From: Lachnospiraceae bacterium
GTDB lineage: Bacteria > Bacillota_A > Clostridia > Lachnospirales > Lachnospiraceae
DNA length: 64,000 bases
Direction of reading: 5' to 3'
NCBI GenBank assembly: GCA_009911175.1
Contig: QXWX01000017.1
Location: 28,784 to 92,783, forward strand
Below the pieces are notes generated by a model, which was not told where the DNA came from, did not search any database, and was given only the letters and a program-made list of their open reading frames with translations. Below are positions 34,485-43,280 of this stretch, in pieces (position 1 is the first letter of the stretch; each line of letters begins with the position of its first letter). The translations under genes were made by a program, and so were the position numbers.

Positions 34485-35498
34485 TCATCTGAGTTCCAAA
34501 ATGTCCTTTTTCGGAATCTGCAGATATACTTCTTCTCCAATCCCCATTCTCCCATTCGGGCTGAACAGGACGTCCGCGTTGACCTCCAGGCCACCGCAGT
34601 TCACCGTATAAGCAACCGTGGTCCCTCTGGACATGGCACCGGTGATCTTTCCCTTCATCCGTACATTCTGGCCGCCGCTGCCGCCGTCATCAGGCGAAAT
34701 GCGGATGGCTTCGGGACGGATCGCCACGAACTCGCTTCCCGTATCTACGGTCACCACCTTCTTCATCGCGGCCGTATCCAGAATATTATAATGCCCGATA
34801 AAATTGGCCGCGAATTTAGTCTTCGGATAGGCGTAGATCTCCTCCGGGGAGCCGGACTGCTCGATCTGACCCACGTTGAAGAGGTGGATCGTATCCGACA
34901 TCACCATGGCCTCCTCCTGGTCATGGGTAACAAAGATTGCCGTGATCTTTAATTTCTGCTGGATCCTGCGGATCTCGATCTGGAGATTCCTTCTCAGAAG
35001 CGCGTCAATGGCGCTCAAAGGCTCGTCCAGAAGCAATACCTTGGGCTCCATGACGATCGCCCTCGCCAGGGCCACCCTCTGCTGCTGCCCGCCGGAGAGC
35101 TGCCTCGGATACCGGTCGATTTTTTCCGATAAGCCGACAATATCCAGCACTTCTTTTACCTTTTCTTCAATAAGTGATTTTTCCTTTTTCTGGATCTGCA
35201 GCCCAAATGCCACGTTCTGCCGGACCGTCATGTTGGGGAACAGACTGTACTGCTGGAAGACCATCCCGATCTTCCGCTGCTTGGGCGTAAAGTTCGTGAT
35301 GTTCACACCATCCAGATAGATCTCCCCTTCGCTGACGGTCTCAAGTCCGGAAAAGCAGCGGAGCAGTGTACTCTTTCCACAGCCGGACGGCCCCAGCAGG
35401 GTCACAAATTCACCCTGCTCGATATTCAGATTGATCCCTTTTAATACATGGGCGTCGCCAAAACGCTTATGGATATTTTTAAATTCTATGTATGACAT
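34485..35498 (-). CDS. ABC transporter ATP-binding protein (polyamine/iron/phosphonate type)
   Basis: 337 residues. Walker A LLGPSGCGKSTL (about 34-45), Q-loop FQQYSLFPNM, signature QLSGGQQQRVALARA, Walker B VLLLDEPLSAID and switch His FVTHDQEEAM. The C-terminal 90 residues form a TOBE domain (VTVDTGSEFVAIRPEAIRIS), as in spermidine, iron, thiamine and 2-aminoethylphosphonate importers. It serves the two permeases directly upstream in the operon. Confidence 0.93.
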   Translation of the reverse strand: MSYIEFKNIHKRFGDAHVLKGINLNIEQGEFVTLLGPSGCGKSTLLRCFSGLETVSEGEIYLDGVNITNFTPKQRKIGMVFQQYSLFPNMTVRQNVAFGLQIQKKEKSLIEEKVKEVLDIVGLSEKIDRYPRQLSGGQQQRVALARAIVMEPKVLLLDEPLSAIDALLRRNLQIEIRRIQQKLKITAIFVTHDQEEAMVMSDTIHLFNVGQIEQSGSPEEIYAYPKTKFAANFIGHYNILDTAAMKKVVTVDTGSEFVAIRPEAIRISPDDGGSGGQNVRMKGKITGAMSRGTTVAYTVNCGGLEVNADVLFSPNGRMGIGEEVYLQIPKKDILELR

Positions 35499-35508
35499 GT
35501 ATTTTCAC

Positions 35509-36291
35509 CTAACCCCTTTTCTTATTCTGAAACTTGAATACCGCCTGCGAGATCACCAGTGTAGCGGTAAACATGATGATTACGATCACGCACTGGTACT
35601 GGAGCACGATCACACGGCTGTTGTAAAGAAGCATCTGCACGGTTTCGAATTTATTTCCCGCAATGATCTTGATGATGGCAAAATCACCGAATACGGTAGA
35701 CAAGGCCAGCAGCGAGGAAACCAAGATCCCTGACAGCATGCTCGGAAGCACGATGCGCACAAACGCGTACAGCTTGCCTGCGCCCAGGATCTCGGCCGCT
35801 TCCAGAAGCTGCGTCACGTTGATCCCGTGCAGGTTATTCCGGATCCCCTGGTAGACGAAGGGCAGGATGGAAATACTGTAAATGCATACCAGCATGACCA
35901 TTCTGTTGGAAAAAATCGTCGGTGTCCCCGCGTAAAGGGCCAGTACCGGGATGGCAATGATAACGCCCTTCAGCGAATTGGGCACCATACAGATTGCCTG
36001 AATGTATTTTTCCAGCTTCGGATAATAGACCACCGAAGTATAAAGCGCCAGGATCACCACTACATTGCAGATGAGGATCGGCGGGATACTGATCAGCACG
36101 CCCCGCAAGATCGCGGGCCACAGGTTTGGCTCCGTGAATGCCTGTCCCCAGTATTTCAAAGTCCAGCCTGCGGGAAGGAGCTTAGTCCAGCCCACGGTAA
36201 AGGAATAGACCAGAGTCGCGATAAAGGGGATCAGCAGGAAAATACTTGTCAGTGTCAGCACAACATAAGGAAATGTTTTCTTCCGTTTCAT
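35509..36291 (-). CDS. ABC transporter permease 2
   Basis: 260 residues, six membrane segments. The EAA loop is visible in NVTQLLEAAEILGAGKLYAFVRIVLPSML (about 150-180). The start codon overlaps the end of the first permease gene by 4 bases and GGAGGG precedes it. With the other permease it forms the membrane channel of the importer. Confidence 0.92.
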   Translation of the reverse strand: MKRKKTFPYVVLTLTSIFLLIPFIATLVYSFTVGWTKLLPAGWTLKYWGQAFTEPNLWPAILRGVLISIPPILICNVVVILALYTSVVYYPKLEKYIQAICMVPNSLKGVIIAIPVLALYAGTPTIFSNRMVMLVCIYSISILPFVYQGIRNNLHGINVTQLLEAAEILGAGKLYAFVRIVLPSMLSGILVSSLLALSTVFGDFAIIKIIAGNKFETVQMLLYNSRVIVLQYQCVIVIIMFTATLVISQAVFKFQNKKRG

Positions 36292-37142
36292 GATCCGCTC
36301 CCTCCTTTATACAGCAGTTTTTTCAACAGGTTGCAGCCGCAGATGACGGCAAGCATGATCACGATCATCCAGATCGCCAGTGTGGAACCCATTTCCCGCT
36401 GGGGAGTCATTTCCCCGGTGAACATGGTCGTGATCTTGACCGGAAGCAGCGGGATACTGGTGGTCACCAGAAGGAGTACGGTCGCGTATGCCGTGATCGC
36501 GTTGGCGAACAGGAGCGCAAAAGTATCCAGAAGGCTGGGAAGCATGACAGGAATGCCGATCTTTGTCCAGAATTTGAACGTAGACGCCTCCATCAGCTCT
36601 GCCGCTTCCTTCCATGCCGGCTGGATCGCCTGGAATGCCGGAACCAGCATCAGACTGCCCAGGGGAAGCTGGAAGTATACAAACATCAGCATCAGCCCCT
36701 GCATGGAATACAGCTTGAATACCGTCGCCAGTTCAATCCCGATGGCTTTCAGCGCCAGCACAAAAATACCGGTATTGCCTAAGATAACAACAAAGGAAAA
36801 ATATAATGGCAGACCCGCGAAGTTTGACACCATATTCAGCAGGGACAGAATGCGTCCCTGGCCTTTCTGCCCCAGTTCATTTATCGAATACGCGATCAGG
36901 AAGGACAGGATCAGTCCGATGATCGTAGAGAGAAATGACAGGTACAGGCTGTTTTCCGTAGCGACCCTGTAGACAGAGTCTGTAAATATTGTCTTGTAAT
37001 TATTCAGCGTAAAGGTTCCCGTCTCCGGCATCATAAAGCTCTGTTTGATCATACTCAGGATTGGCAGAAAAATGAACAGAGCGGCCAGGATCAGCAGCGG
37101 AACCATTGTCCACAGATTTTTGATCTTATATTTTGTTTTCAT
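36288..37142 (-). CDS. ABC transporter permease 1
   Basis: 284 residues with about six membrane segments, starting MKTKYKIKNLWTMVPLLILAALFIFLPILSMI. The EAA loop lies at PAWKEAAELMEASTFKFWTKIGIPVMLPSLLDTF (about 175-205). ATG 37142 follows AGGGAG; an upstream extension to 37259 lacks a site. The order binding protein, permease, permease, ATPase is that of AEP/iron/putrescine-type systems. Confidence 0.92.
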   Translation of the reverse strand: MKTKYKIKNLWTMVPLLILAALFIFLPILSMIKQSFMMPETGTFTLNNYKTIFTDSVYRVATENSLYLSFLSTIIGLILSFLIAYSINELGQKGQGRILSLLNMVSNFAGLPLYFSFVVILGNTGIFVLALKAIGIELATVFKLYSMQGLMLMFVYFQLPLGSLMLVPAFQAIQPAWKEAAELMEASTFKFWTKIGIPVMLPSLLDTFALLFANAITAYATVLLLVTTSIPLLPVKITTMFTGEMTPQREMGSTLAIWMIVIMLAVICGCNLLKKLLYKGGSGS

Positions 37143-37204
37143 ACGATGTCTCCCTATCGCGGCGAGGCCCGGCATGCCGCCGGACCCTCTGCCCTTCAGC
37201 AGTC

Positions 37205-38365
37205 TTACTGTACCAGAGGAAGCACTTCCCTCTCCCACAGCTCTGCAATCTTCGTACATGCCTCATTCAGGCTTTCCACGTCGGAAATATTGGTGCAGTT
37301 CTCATACAGGTCGTCGCTCAGCAGGATTTCCGCCACTTCCTCCGGAAGCTCCACGCCTTCCTTGGTCGGCCTTGCATAGCCCTTTGCGCGGTCGATGGCG
37401 CCTTCATCGCTGCAGAGATATTCGATCGTCAGTCCCGCCGCGTTTGGACGGGCAGAATATTTGTTGATGATCTGCGCATATCCGTTTGTAACAGAGCCGT
37501 CGGAGGGAATCGTGATATCCAGCTTCATATCCGGATTTTCCGCTACAATATTGTCCCGCCATGACAGCACGGAATAGTCATAATTTCCGACACAGCATAC
37601 CATCTCGCCGCTTGCCAGCCTTGCGGATGAGGTGTCGCCCGTATCCAGCCTTCCGGCCTCCGCCAGCTCTTTGAAGTAGTCGATCCCCGGCTGTACGTCA
37701 TCCAGAGAACCGCCGTTCGCGATCGCGCAGGATAATACAGCCACCTGAGAAGCCGCGCCTGCAAGAACATTTCCTACGGATACCAGATAATCGCCATCCT
37801 TCACCTCTTCCCAGGAAGCCGGGCATTTTCCGCCGGTGGATTCCGTGTTCGCGATAAACGCGAGGGAGCCTGTGTAGGTCATGACCCAGCGGCCTTCCGG
37901 ATCCTTCGCCCAATCCGGGAACTGGTCCCAGGTGGAAGCCTTGAAGGAACCGATCACATCCTGCTTGATTGCTTCCGGCGTCATGGAAAGTCCGATATCC
38001 CCGACGTCTTTCGTGGGATCGTCCTTTTCCGCCGCGAACTGCGACAGCTCTTCCGCCGATGTCATATCCACATCCCCGTGAGTCAGACCGTATGTGGTGT
38101 TGATCCCTTCCCAGGAGCCCTTCCAGTTCGCCCAGTCGTCCGGCATGCCCACAGACTGGATGTCGCCTTCCTCCTGAGCCTTGGAAACCAGATCAGCCAG
38201 GGACATTTCCTCTCCGTTGAGCTCCACCTTCGCGTCCGGGTCTACCTCCACCTCGGGCATGGGCGCATCGTTCTTTTTCTCTTCTCCCCCGCCGCAGCCT
38301 GCCAGCATGGACACTGCCATCGCTGATGCCAGAATTACACTCAATAACCTTACTCTCTTTTTCAT
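37205..38365 (-). CDS. ABC transporter substrate-binding lipoprotein
   Basis: 386 residues. A signal peptide with lipobox LAGC (cleavage about residue 24) is followed by an acidic linker and an extracellular-solute-binding fold of the iron/thiamine/phosphonate type (MTYTGSLAFIANTESTGGKCPASWEEVKDGDYLVSVGN, then LASGEMVCCVGNYDYSVLSW). It should capture the substrate outside the membrane and pass it to the two permeases. AGGAGG lies 7-8 bases before the ATG. No residues reveal the ligand; the adjacent phosphodiesterase suggests a phosphorus-containing one. Confidence 0.92.
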   Translation of the reverse strand: MKKRVRLLSVILASAMAVSMLAGCGGGEEKKNDAPMPEVEVDPDAKVELNGEEMSLADLVSKAQEEGDIQSVGMPDDWANWKGSWEGINTTYGLTHGDVDMTSAEELSQFAAEKDDPTKDVGDIGLSMTPEAIKQDVIGSFKASTWDQFPDWAKDPEGRWVMTYTGSLAFIANTESTGGKCPASWEEVKDGDYLVSVGNVLAGAASQVAVLSCAIANGGSLDDVQPGIDYFKELAEAGRLDTGDTSSARLASGEMVCCVGNYDYSVLSWRDNIVAENPDMKLDITIPSDGSVTNGYAQIINKYSARPNAAGLTIEYLCSDEGAIDRAKGYARPTKEGVELPEEVAEILLSDDLYENCTNISDVESLNEACTKIAELWEREVLPLVQ

Positions 38366-38534
38366 TGTTGTCTCCTCCTTTGAGTACATGAATCTATTGA
38401 TCCTTTGTGTCTATTTGCAAGCGAATCTTTCTCCGCCTGTTTTCTTTGATACCGAGCCGTTCCTTGATCCTGCTTCTATTCTTCATATTCTTTTGAAACG
38501 ATTTTTTACCGGTTTTCCCTGTCCCGTCCGTTCC

Positions 38535-39353
38535 TCACGCCAGGGCGATCTCCTCCAGCCCCATCATCTCCCGGGACGCCGGAATGTCCATCAGCCGGCA
38601 GAGCAGCGGCGCCACATTTAATTGGGAAATAGAATTCTTCTCGAACCGTCCAGCCTTGACCTGGCTGCTGAAAATATACAGCGGCGTGTCCCTCTGTTCC
38701 GCGTCGGTGCCGCCGTGGATCCCAAGCGTATTCATTCCATGGTCCGCGGTAATGACAATCTGATAGCCTTCCTTCATCCAGCCCTCCATCAGCAGGGAAA
38801 GGATGACATTCGCCTTTCCAATGGCCTCCTCGTATTCTCTGCTCCCCGCGCCCCTGAGGTGTCCCTGGTAATCAATCCCCATGGGATGGTACAAGATAAA
38901 ATCCGGGTCGTACTGTTTTCTCAGGTACTCTCCGTCCGCAAAGAGGTGGGAATCCGGATAATCGTCTTCCCAGTAGTAGATCCCCGCGTCGATCATGCCT
39001 CCGGCATGGATCCGGATCCGATCCCGGTCCGTCCGAAACGGCGCGTCATTGTACAGCTCGCTGACCCAGGAATAGGCCGCGGCTGCCGTGAAGCCTCCCT
39101 GTGACTTGCACAGGGAAAAAATACTGTCGCACTCCAACACCCGGACGGTCTCATTTGCCGCGATGCCATGCATACAGACCGGAAGACCGGTCAGCAGCGT
39201 GGCGTACATGGGCCTGGATAAGGACGGCAGCTCCCCGCAGATCTTGTACTTTGCGCCCTTCTCATAATCAATCAGGTGCTCCAGATAACCCATGTTTCTT
39301 GTCCCCGCTTCATACTGGCACGCGTCCAGCAATACAAATATTGTTTTTCTCAT
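38535..39353 (-). CDS. Alkaline phosphatase-superfamily phosphodiesterase/phosphonate hydrolase-like
   Basis: 272 residues. Metal and nucleophile motifs of the superfamily are seen in order: FVLLDACQ (Asp about 10), LPSLSRPMYATLLTG (a Ser or Thr nucleophile), HPMGIDYQGHLRG (Asp and His), VITADHGMN (Asp-His) and HGGTDAEQRDTPL (His). This pattern fits nucleotide pyrophosphatase/phosphodiesterase and phosphonoacetate hydrolase relatives. No signal peptide is present, so it acts in the cytoplasm on imported substrate. ATG 39353 follows GAGGAGGGG. It lies 25 bases after the GH2 gene and upstream of the ABC genes in the same operon. Confidence 0.88.
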   Translation of the reverse strand: MRKTIFVLLDACQYEAGTRNMGYLEHLIDYEKGAKYKICGELPSLSRPMYATLLTGLPVCMHGIAANETVRVLECDSIFSLCKSQGGFTAAAAYSWVSELYNDAPFRTDRDRIRIHAGGMIDAGIYYWEDDYPDSHLFADGEYLRKQYDPDFILYHPMGIDYQGHLRGAGSREYEEAIGKANVILSLLMEGWMKEGYQIVITADHGMNTLGIHGGTDAEQRDTPLYIFSSQVKAGRFEKNSISQLNVAPLLCRLMDIPASREMMGLEEIALA

Positions 39354-39378
39354 CAGCATCCCCTCCTCTATCCGTTTT

Positions 39379-41262
39379 TTATTCCACAGTGGAAAATGAA
39401 CCTGTGGTCGCCTTGCCGTCGTTGATCCTCTTGATCTCCGCCGCGTCCGCCTTGTATTGATGCATCTCATCCAGCAGTCCGTTCTGCTCCTGTTCAATGT
39501 CTGCCAGCTGGGTATAGCAGAAGCCGCAGATCAGATCCGAAGCATAGATGTCGCCGATCAGCCGTTCGTAAACCTCAAGAAACGCCTCCGGACCGTCCGC
39601 GCCCGTATAGCCCCAACTTGTATTGCCGTCGCCGTTTCTGCACGAATCTGCTTCTGCCGTACCGAATGTATTCGCATCAACTCCGGCCGTGTTTTCTGCT
39701 TCCACGCTGACTCCGGCCGTACTGTCCGCTTCTTCTCCGTGCTCTTCCTCTGCCGTCCGGATGGCAACGCCTCCGATCTCGGTCAGCATGACCGGCTGTC
39801 CTTCGTAGGAAAATCCTTTTGCAAACAGGGGCCTTTCCACAAGTCCCGACAAGCCCTCCAGGCTCCTCACCCCCGCGCGGAAGCGTGCCTGCTGCCCGGT
39901 GTCGCCCTGTTCGCCGTGTTTATAGGTATGGAACGCGCAGATATCATTTTCCGTCATTTCCCAGCCGTCGTTGGCGATCACCAGCCGGGTATCGTCCAGT
40001 CCACGCGCCATATGGTACATGGCCCTTGCGAAATGCTGCTGCCGGCTGTCATCGTATACGCGGGGAACTCCCCAGCTTTCATTCATCATATTCCAGAGCA
40101 CGATGCAGGGATGGTTGTAGTCCCTCTGGATCACCCGGGTCCATTCCTCGGCAAACACCGTCGCCCCCTGGGGGGTGAAGCTCCAAAAGCTTGCCATGCT
40201 CTCCCACACGAGGAACCCCAGCCTGTCCGCCCAGTAGAGGAAAACCGGATCTTCCACCTTTTCATGCTTCCGACAGCCGTTGAACCCCATCGCCTTCGCT
40301 TTGCGGATATCCTCCGCGTATTCCTCCTGGTCCGGCGCGGTCATCAGTCCGTCCTTCCAGTACCCCTGATCCAGCAGAAGCTTCTGATAATAGGGCTGGT
40401 TGTTCAGGTAAACCCTGCCGTCCTGAACATGGATCTTGCGCATTCCGAAGTAGGTCTCAATGCTGTCCCTGCAGTCGTCCCCATCCCTGAGCCTTGCCTT
40501 CACGTCAAATAAGTAAGGATGCTCCGGCGACCAGTACCACCCGGTAAAGTGAAACGCGCCGCAAAGCGCTTGATTCCGGAACACATCCACGATGATCTTT
40601 CCTCTCTTGTTTATTCCTTCTATGCTCCCCGTATACACCTTACTGCCGCGGAATCGGATGTCCAGCTCCAACTGGCAGGTATCCGGCGTATCATCTGATA
40701 CCTGATAGGTGATCTCCACCGTTCCCTGATCAATGTCCGGAGTAAAATGTATCCACTCCATATGAGCGCTGTCCACAGGCTCGATCCAGACCGACTGCCA
40801 GATGCCGCTGGACTGAGTATACCAGATGAACTGTCCCTTCTCCTTCCAGTACTGCTTTCCCCGGGGAATGCTCTCGTCTGTCAGATAGTCCACCGCAGAC
40901 ACTCTCAGATGCTCTTCGACCCCGTTTAAAAAATCTGTGATATCAAATGTAAAAGGAGTCTGGCCGCCCTGATGAGTGCCTGCGCACTGGCCGTTCACCC
41001 ATACGCCGCACCGGTAATCCACCGCGCCGAAATGCAGCAGAATCCGCTTGCCTTCCCAATCCTCCGGGACCGTAAACTGTCTCTCATATAAAATGGTATC
41101 TGAAGTCAGATTCCTGCCGATACCGCTGAGCCGACTCTGGGGTACGAAAGGCACCTGAATCTGCAGCTTTTCCGCCCTGAGCCTTTCATAAAAATCCCAT
41201 GTGCCATTTAAGCTCTGCCATTGCTCCCGCACAAAGTCCGGACGCGGATATTCATTTCTCAT
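39379..41262 (-). CDS. Glycoside hydrolase family 2 (beta-galactosidase/glucuronidase-like)
   Basis: 627 residues. A sugar-binding jelly roll (about 1-170, GVWVNGQCAGTHQGGQTPFTFDITDFL), an Ig-like domain, and a barrel from about 290. The acid/base Glu lies in LWNMMNESWGVPR and the nucleophile Glu in VMLTEIGG. Between the nucleophile and the conserved WGY segment is an unusual insertion of about 42 residues, rich in Ala, Glu, Thr and Gly (502-545; it repeats an E-T-A-G-V pattern). No signal peptide. ATG 41262 has AGGTGG 5-7 bases upstream, and GTG 41271 is an alternative. It is the first gene of the operon and faces the ArsR-type regulator. Confidence 0.9.
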   Translation of the reverse strand: MRNEYPRPDFVREQWQSLNGTWDFYERLRAEKLQIQVPFVPQSRLSGIGRNLTSDTILYERQFTVPEDWEGKRILLHFGAVDYRCGVWVNGQCAGTHQGGQTPFTFDITDFLNGVEEHLRVSAVDYLTDESIPRGKQYWKEKGQFIWYTQSSGIWQSVWIEPVDSAHMEWIHFTPDIDQGTVEITYQVSDDTPDTCQLELDIRFRGSKVYTGSIEGINKRGKIIVDVFRNQALCGAFHFTGWYWSPEHPYLFDVKARLRDGDDCRDSIETYFGMRKIHVQDGRVYLNNQPYYQKLLLDQGYWKDGLMTAPDQEEYAEDIRKAKAMGFNGCRKHEKVEDPVFLYWADRLGFLVWESMASFWSFTPQGATVFAEEWTRVIQRDYNHPCIVLWNMMNESWGVPRVYDDSRQQHFARAMYHMARGLDDTRLVIANDGWEMTENDICAFHTYKHGEQGDTGQQARFRAGVRSLEGLSGLVERPLFAKGFSYEGQPVMLTEIGGVAIRTAEEEHGEEADSTAGVSVEAENTAGVDANTFGTAEADSCRNGDGNTSWGYTGADGPEAFLEVYERLIGDIYASDLICGFCYTQLADIEQEQNGLLDEMHQYKADAAEIKRINDGKATTGSFSTVE

Positions 41263-41686
41263 ATGCTCCACCTGTTCCTTTTTTAATTTCTGTTTTTTTG
41301 AAATTTATGCATATTATTTTCTACATCAAAATTCATTTTTTTGAAATTCGGACAAATCATATTTTCAGTTTTATTATTTTAAGCATTATTCCATGATTTA
41401 TTTCCATTTTTCTGTTTTATTTTTTCTAACCTTTATATATCTTTTTGCTAGATTTTATATTTTTACTATACTCTCCATTTCTCCTAAATGCAATTACTTT
41501 TTGTTGAAAATATCAATTTCAGTTCATTTTCACAATTTATTTATTGTCATTTTGTGCAATATTCCTTGACAAACCATTTTACTCTATTTATAATGTAATA
41601 AATGCTTTTTATTTCTTTATTTCAAAATATTTATTTTGTAATACTTTTACTATTTTTACTACAATATTTTAGAAAGGAATATGATC
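41263..41686 (+). promoter_or_regulatory. AT-rich divergent control region with strong plus-strand promoter
   Basis: The gap is much more AT-rich than the genes. TTGACA (41566-41571) and TATAAT (41589-41594) are 17 bases apart and drive the ArsR-type regulator. AAGGA lies 8 bases before its start. Repeated short AAATT/TTTTTGAAATT segments (about 41295-41350) lie before the GH2 gene; no clear minus-strand promoter could be fixed. The regulator probably acts here on both units. Confidence 0.75.
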
Positions 41687-42655
41687 ATGTCAGCAATCCA
41701 AAACACCCCAAAAGTAATCGGAGAAAAAAAACTGGAACTCAACCTGGCTGTATCCGGCCACAAGGAGCATATTGTCGCGATCGGCAAAGCCTTATCTTCC
41801 CCGGTCCGAATCGACATTATGAACCTGATCAAGACCAAACCCTTATCCCTGCAGGAGATCTCACGGCTTCTGCAGATCCCGCTGTCCTCCACAGCCATGC
41901 ACATCCGCTGCCTGGAGGATGCCGGGCTGATCATCACGGAAAACCAGCCCGGTATCCGCGGTTCCATGCGGGTCTGTATGTGCCATATCCTTTCCTTCCA
42001 TCTGGAAGCATATGACACTGACATTGATTCCGCCGACCACTCTTTTCTATATGATATGCCCATCGGCAGCTATTACAATTTTGATGTCAGCCCCACCTGC
42101 GGTCTGGCCGGTATCGATGGGATCATTGACTGCTTTGACAACCCGGTCTCCTTTTATTCCGCAGAACGCGGCAGCGCGCAGCTCATCTGGTTCAACCATG
42201 GATTTCTGGAATACCGTTTCCCGAACAAGGTCAACAGCCTGCTGACCCTGCAGGAGCTTTCCTTTACCCTGGAGCTCTGTTCCGAGGCACCCGGATACAG
42301 CGAGGACTGGCCTTCGGATATCACATTTTCTATCAACGGACAGGAGGTCGGGACCTATACGTGTCCCGGAGATTTCGGCGTGAGAAGAGGAAAGCTGACT
42401 CCGGATATCTGGCCCATGGGCCGCACCCAGTACGGACAGCTGACCACCATATCACTGCGCCCGGACGGCGGATATATCAATGAGATGTCGGTCAATCCTG
42501 CCGTCAATCTGAATACGATCGGTCTGACGGAGCACCCTTATATCTCATTTAAGATCTGCATCAAGCCGGATGCGAAGAACCTGGGCGGGGTGAATATCTT
42601 CGGAGAAAAATACGGAGATTATCCCCAGGGAATCTGCATGAGAGTTGTATATTGA
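41687..42655 (+). CDS. ArsR-type winged-helix regulator with C-terminal ligand domain
   Basis: 322 residues. The HTH covers about 25-95 (IGKALSSPVRIDIMNLIKTKPLSLQEISRLLQIPLSSTAMHIRCLEDAGLIITEN), of the ArsR/HTH_20 type. The remaining 220 residues contain beta-rich segments (ITFSINGQEVGTYTCPGDFG, YISFKICIKPDAKNLGGVNIFG) and look like a jelly-roll ligand domain, unlike metal-sensing ArsR proteins, which stop near 110 residues. Similar regulators often sit next to glycoside hydrolase operons. It is divergent from the seven-gene operon and likely controls it. ATG 41687 is preferred by ribosome-site spacing over ATG 41681. Confidence 0.85.
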   Translation: MSAIQNTPKVIGEKKLELNLAVSGHKEHIVAIGKALSSPVRIDIMNLIKTKPLSLQEISRLLQIPLSSTAMHIRCLEDAGLIITENQPGIRGSMRVCMCHILSFHLEAYDTDIDSADHSFLYDMPIGSYYNFDVSPTCGLAGIDGIIDCFDNPVSFYSAERGSAQLIWFNHGFLEYRFPNKVNSLLTLQELSFTLELCSEAPGYSEDWPSDITFSINGQEVGTYTCPGDFGVRRGKLTPDIWPMGRTQYGQLTTISLRPDGGYINEMSVNPAVNLNTIGLTEHPYISFKICIKPDAKNLGGVNIFGEKYGDYPQGICMRVVY

Positions 42656-42663
42656 AATGGTAT

Positions 42664-42705
42664 GATGTTGGTTACATGATGTTGGTTACATGGTGTTAGT
42701 TACAT
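42664..42705. repeat. Three 14-bp tandem repeats
   Basis: GATGTTGGTTACAT occurs twice (42664-42677 and 42678-42691), then once as GGTGTTAGTTACAT (42692-42705). It lies 8 bases after the ArsR-type gene stop. Confidence 0.8.
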
Positions 42706-42793
42706 GCCGTTTTCAAAGGACGGCATATTTATCTGGCGCGCGGCGTCAAAGTACCCTGGAAGTATGAGAGTTCTCTATACCCCAGGGTACTTT
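42704..42793 (+). terminator. Two hairpins after the ArsR-type gene
   Basis: ATGCCGT (42704-42710) pairs with ACGGCAT (42720-42726). AAAGTACCCTGG (42748-42759) pairs with CCAGGGTACTTT (42782-42793). The second stem is perfect over 12 bases; neither has a long T-run, so termination efficiency is unclear. The remaining sequence to 42939 has no gene that I can see. Confidence 0.55.
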
Positions 42794-42939
42794 CCATATC
42801 AAATCATTAAATTTCGTATTTTTTCATTTCTTCTACAGTTAATACCCGCCCCCGTCTTTTAGAAAGTGAAATCGCCTCCCGCAGACGGTAAACAACTTTC
42901 TCTTCTATAAGTATCCTATACCCGATCTGCAACGATCTG

Positions 42940-43086
42940 GTTACAGGTCACACCTTGACCAGGCGTGCCCTGTAACTCAGGCCGTCATTTTAAATTGCCT
43001 ACGGCAATGGACGGCCTGAATACCAGCTCTTATGTGCATCCTCCCAACCAATCAGCGTGGTGATTGGTCGGGGTGTGACATGTAAC
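42940..43086. repeat. 147-bp multi-hairpin element, copy 2
   Basis: Opposite orientation to 8803-8949. It begins GTTACAGGTCACACC and ends GGTGTGACATGTAAC. All three internal hairpins are kept, and several of the about 8 differences from copy 1 fall in loops. It lies between the ArsR-type gene and the DUF975 gene. A separate stem GGGCTT/AAGCCC follows at 43115-43136. Confidence 0.85.
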
Positions 43087-43280
43087 ACGATCTGTACATT
43101 TATTTTATATGTCTGGGCTTTTACTTGCGTAAGCCCGCATCCAATGTTATGATTATCAGTGCATATTTTCATTAAAATGCGGCTTCGGGAAACAGCAAAG
43201 GAAAACGTCCGAAACGGATCTCCCTCTTTTCTGCTGTTCTGCAACAGCCGCAAAAATAAAATGATTGGAGACCTGCCAGC

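Noticed and set aside
35827..36972. 381-codon plus-strand frame opposite the ABC permeases
   Set aside because: Antisense shadow of two membrane proteins with EAA loops.
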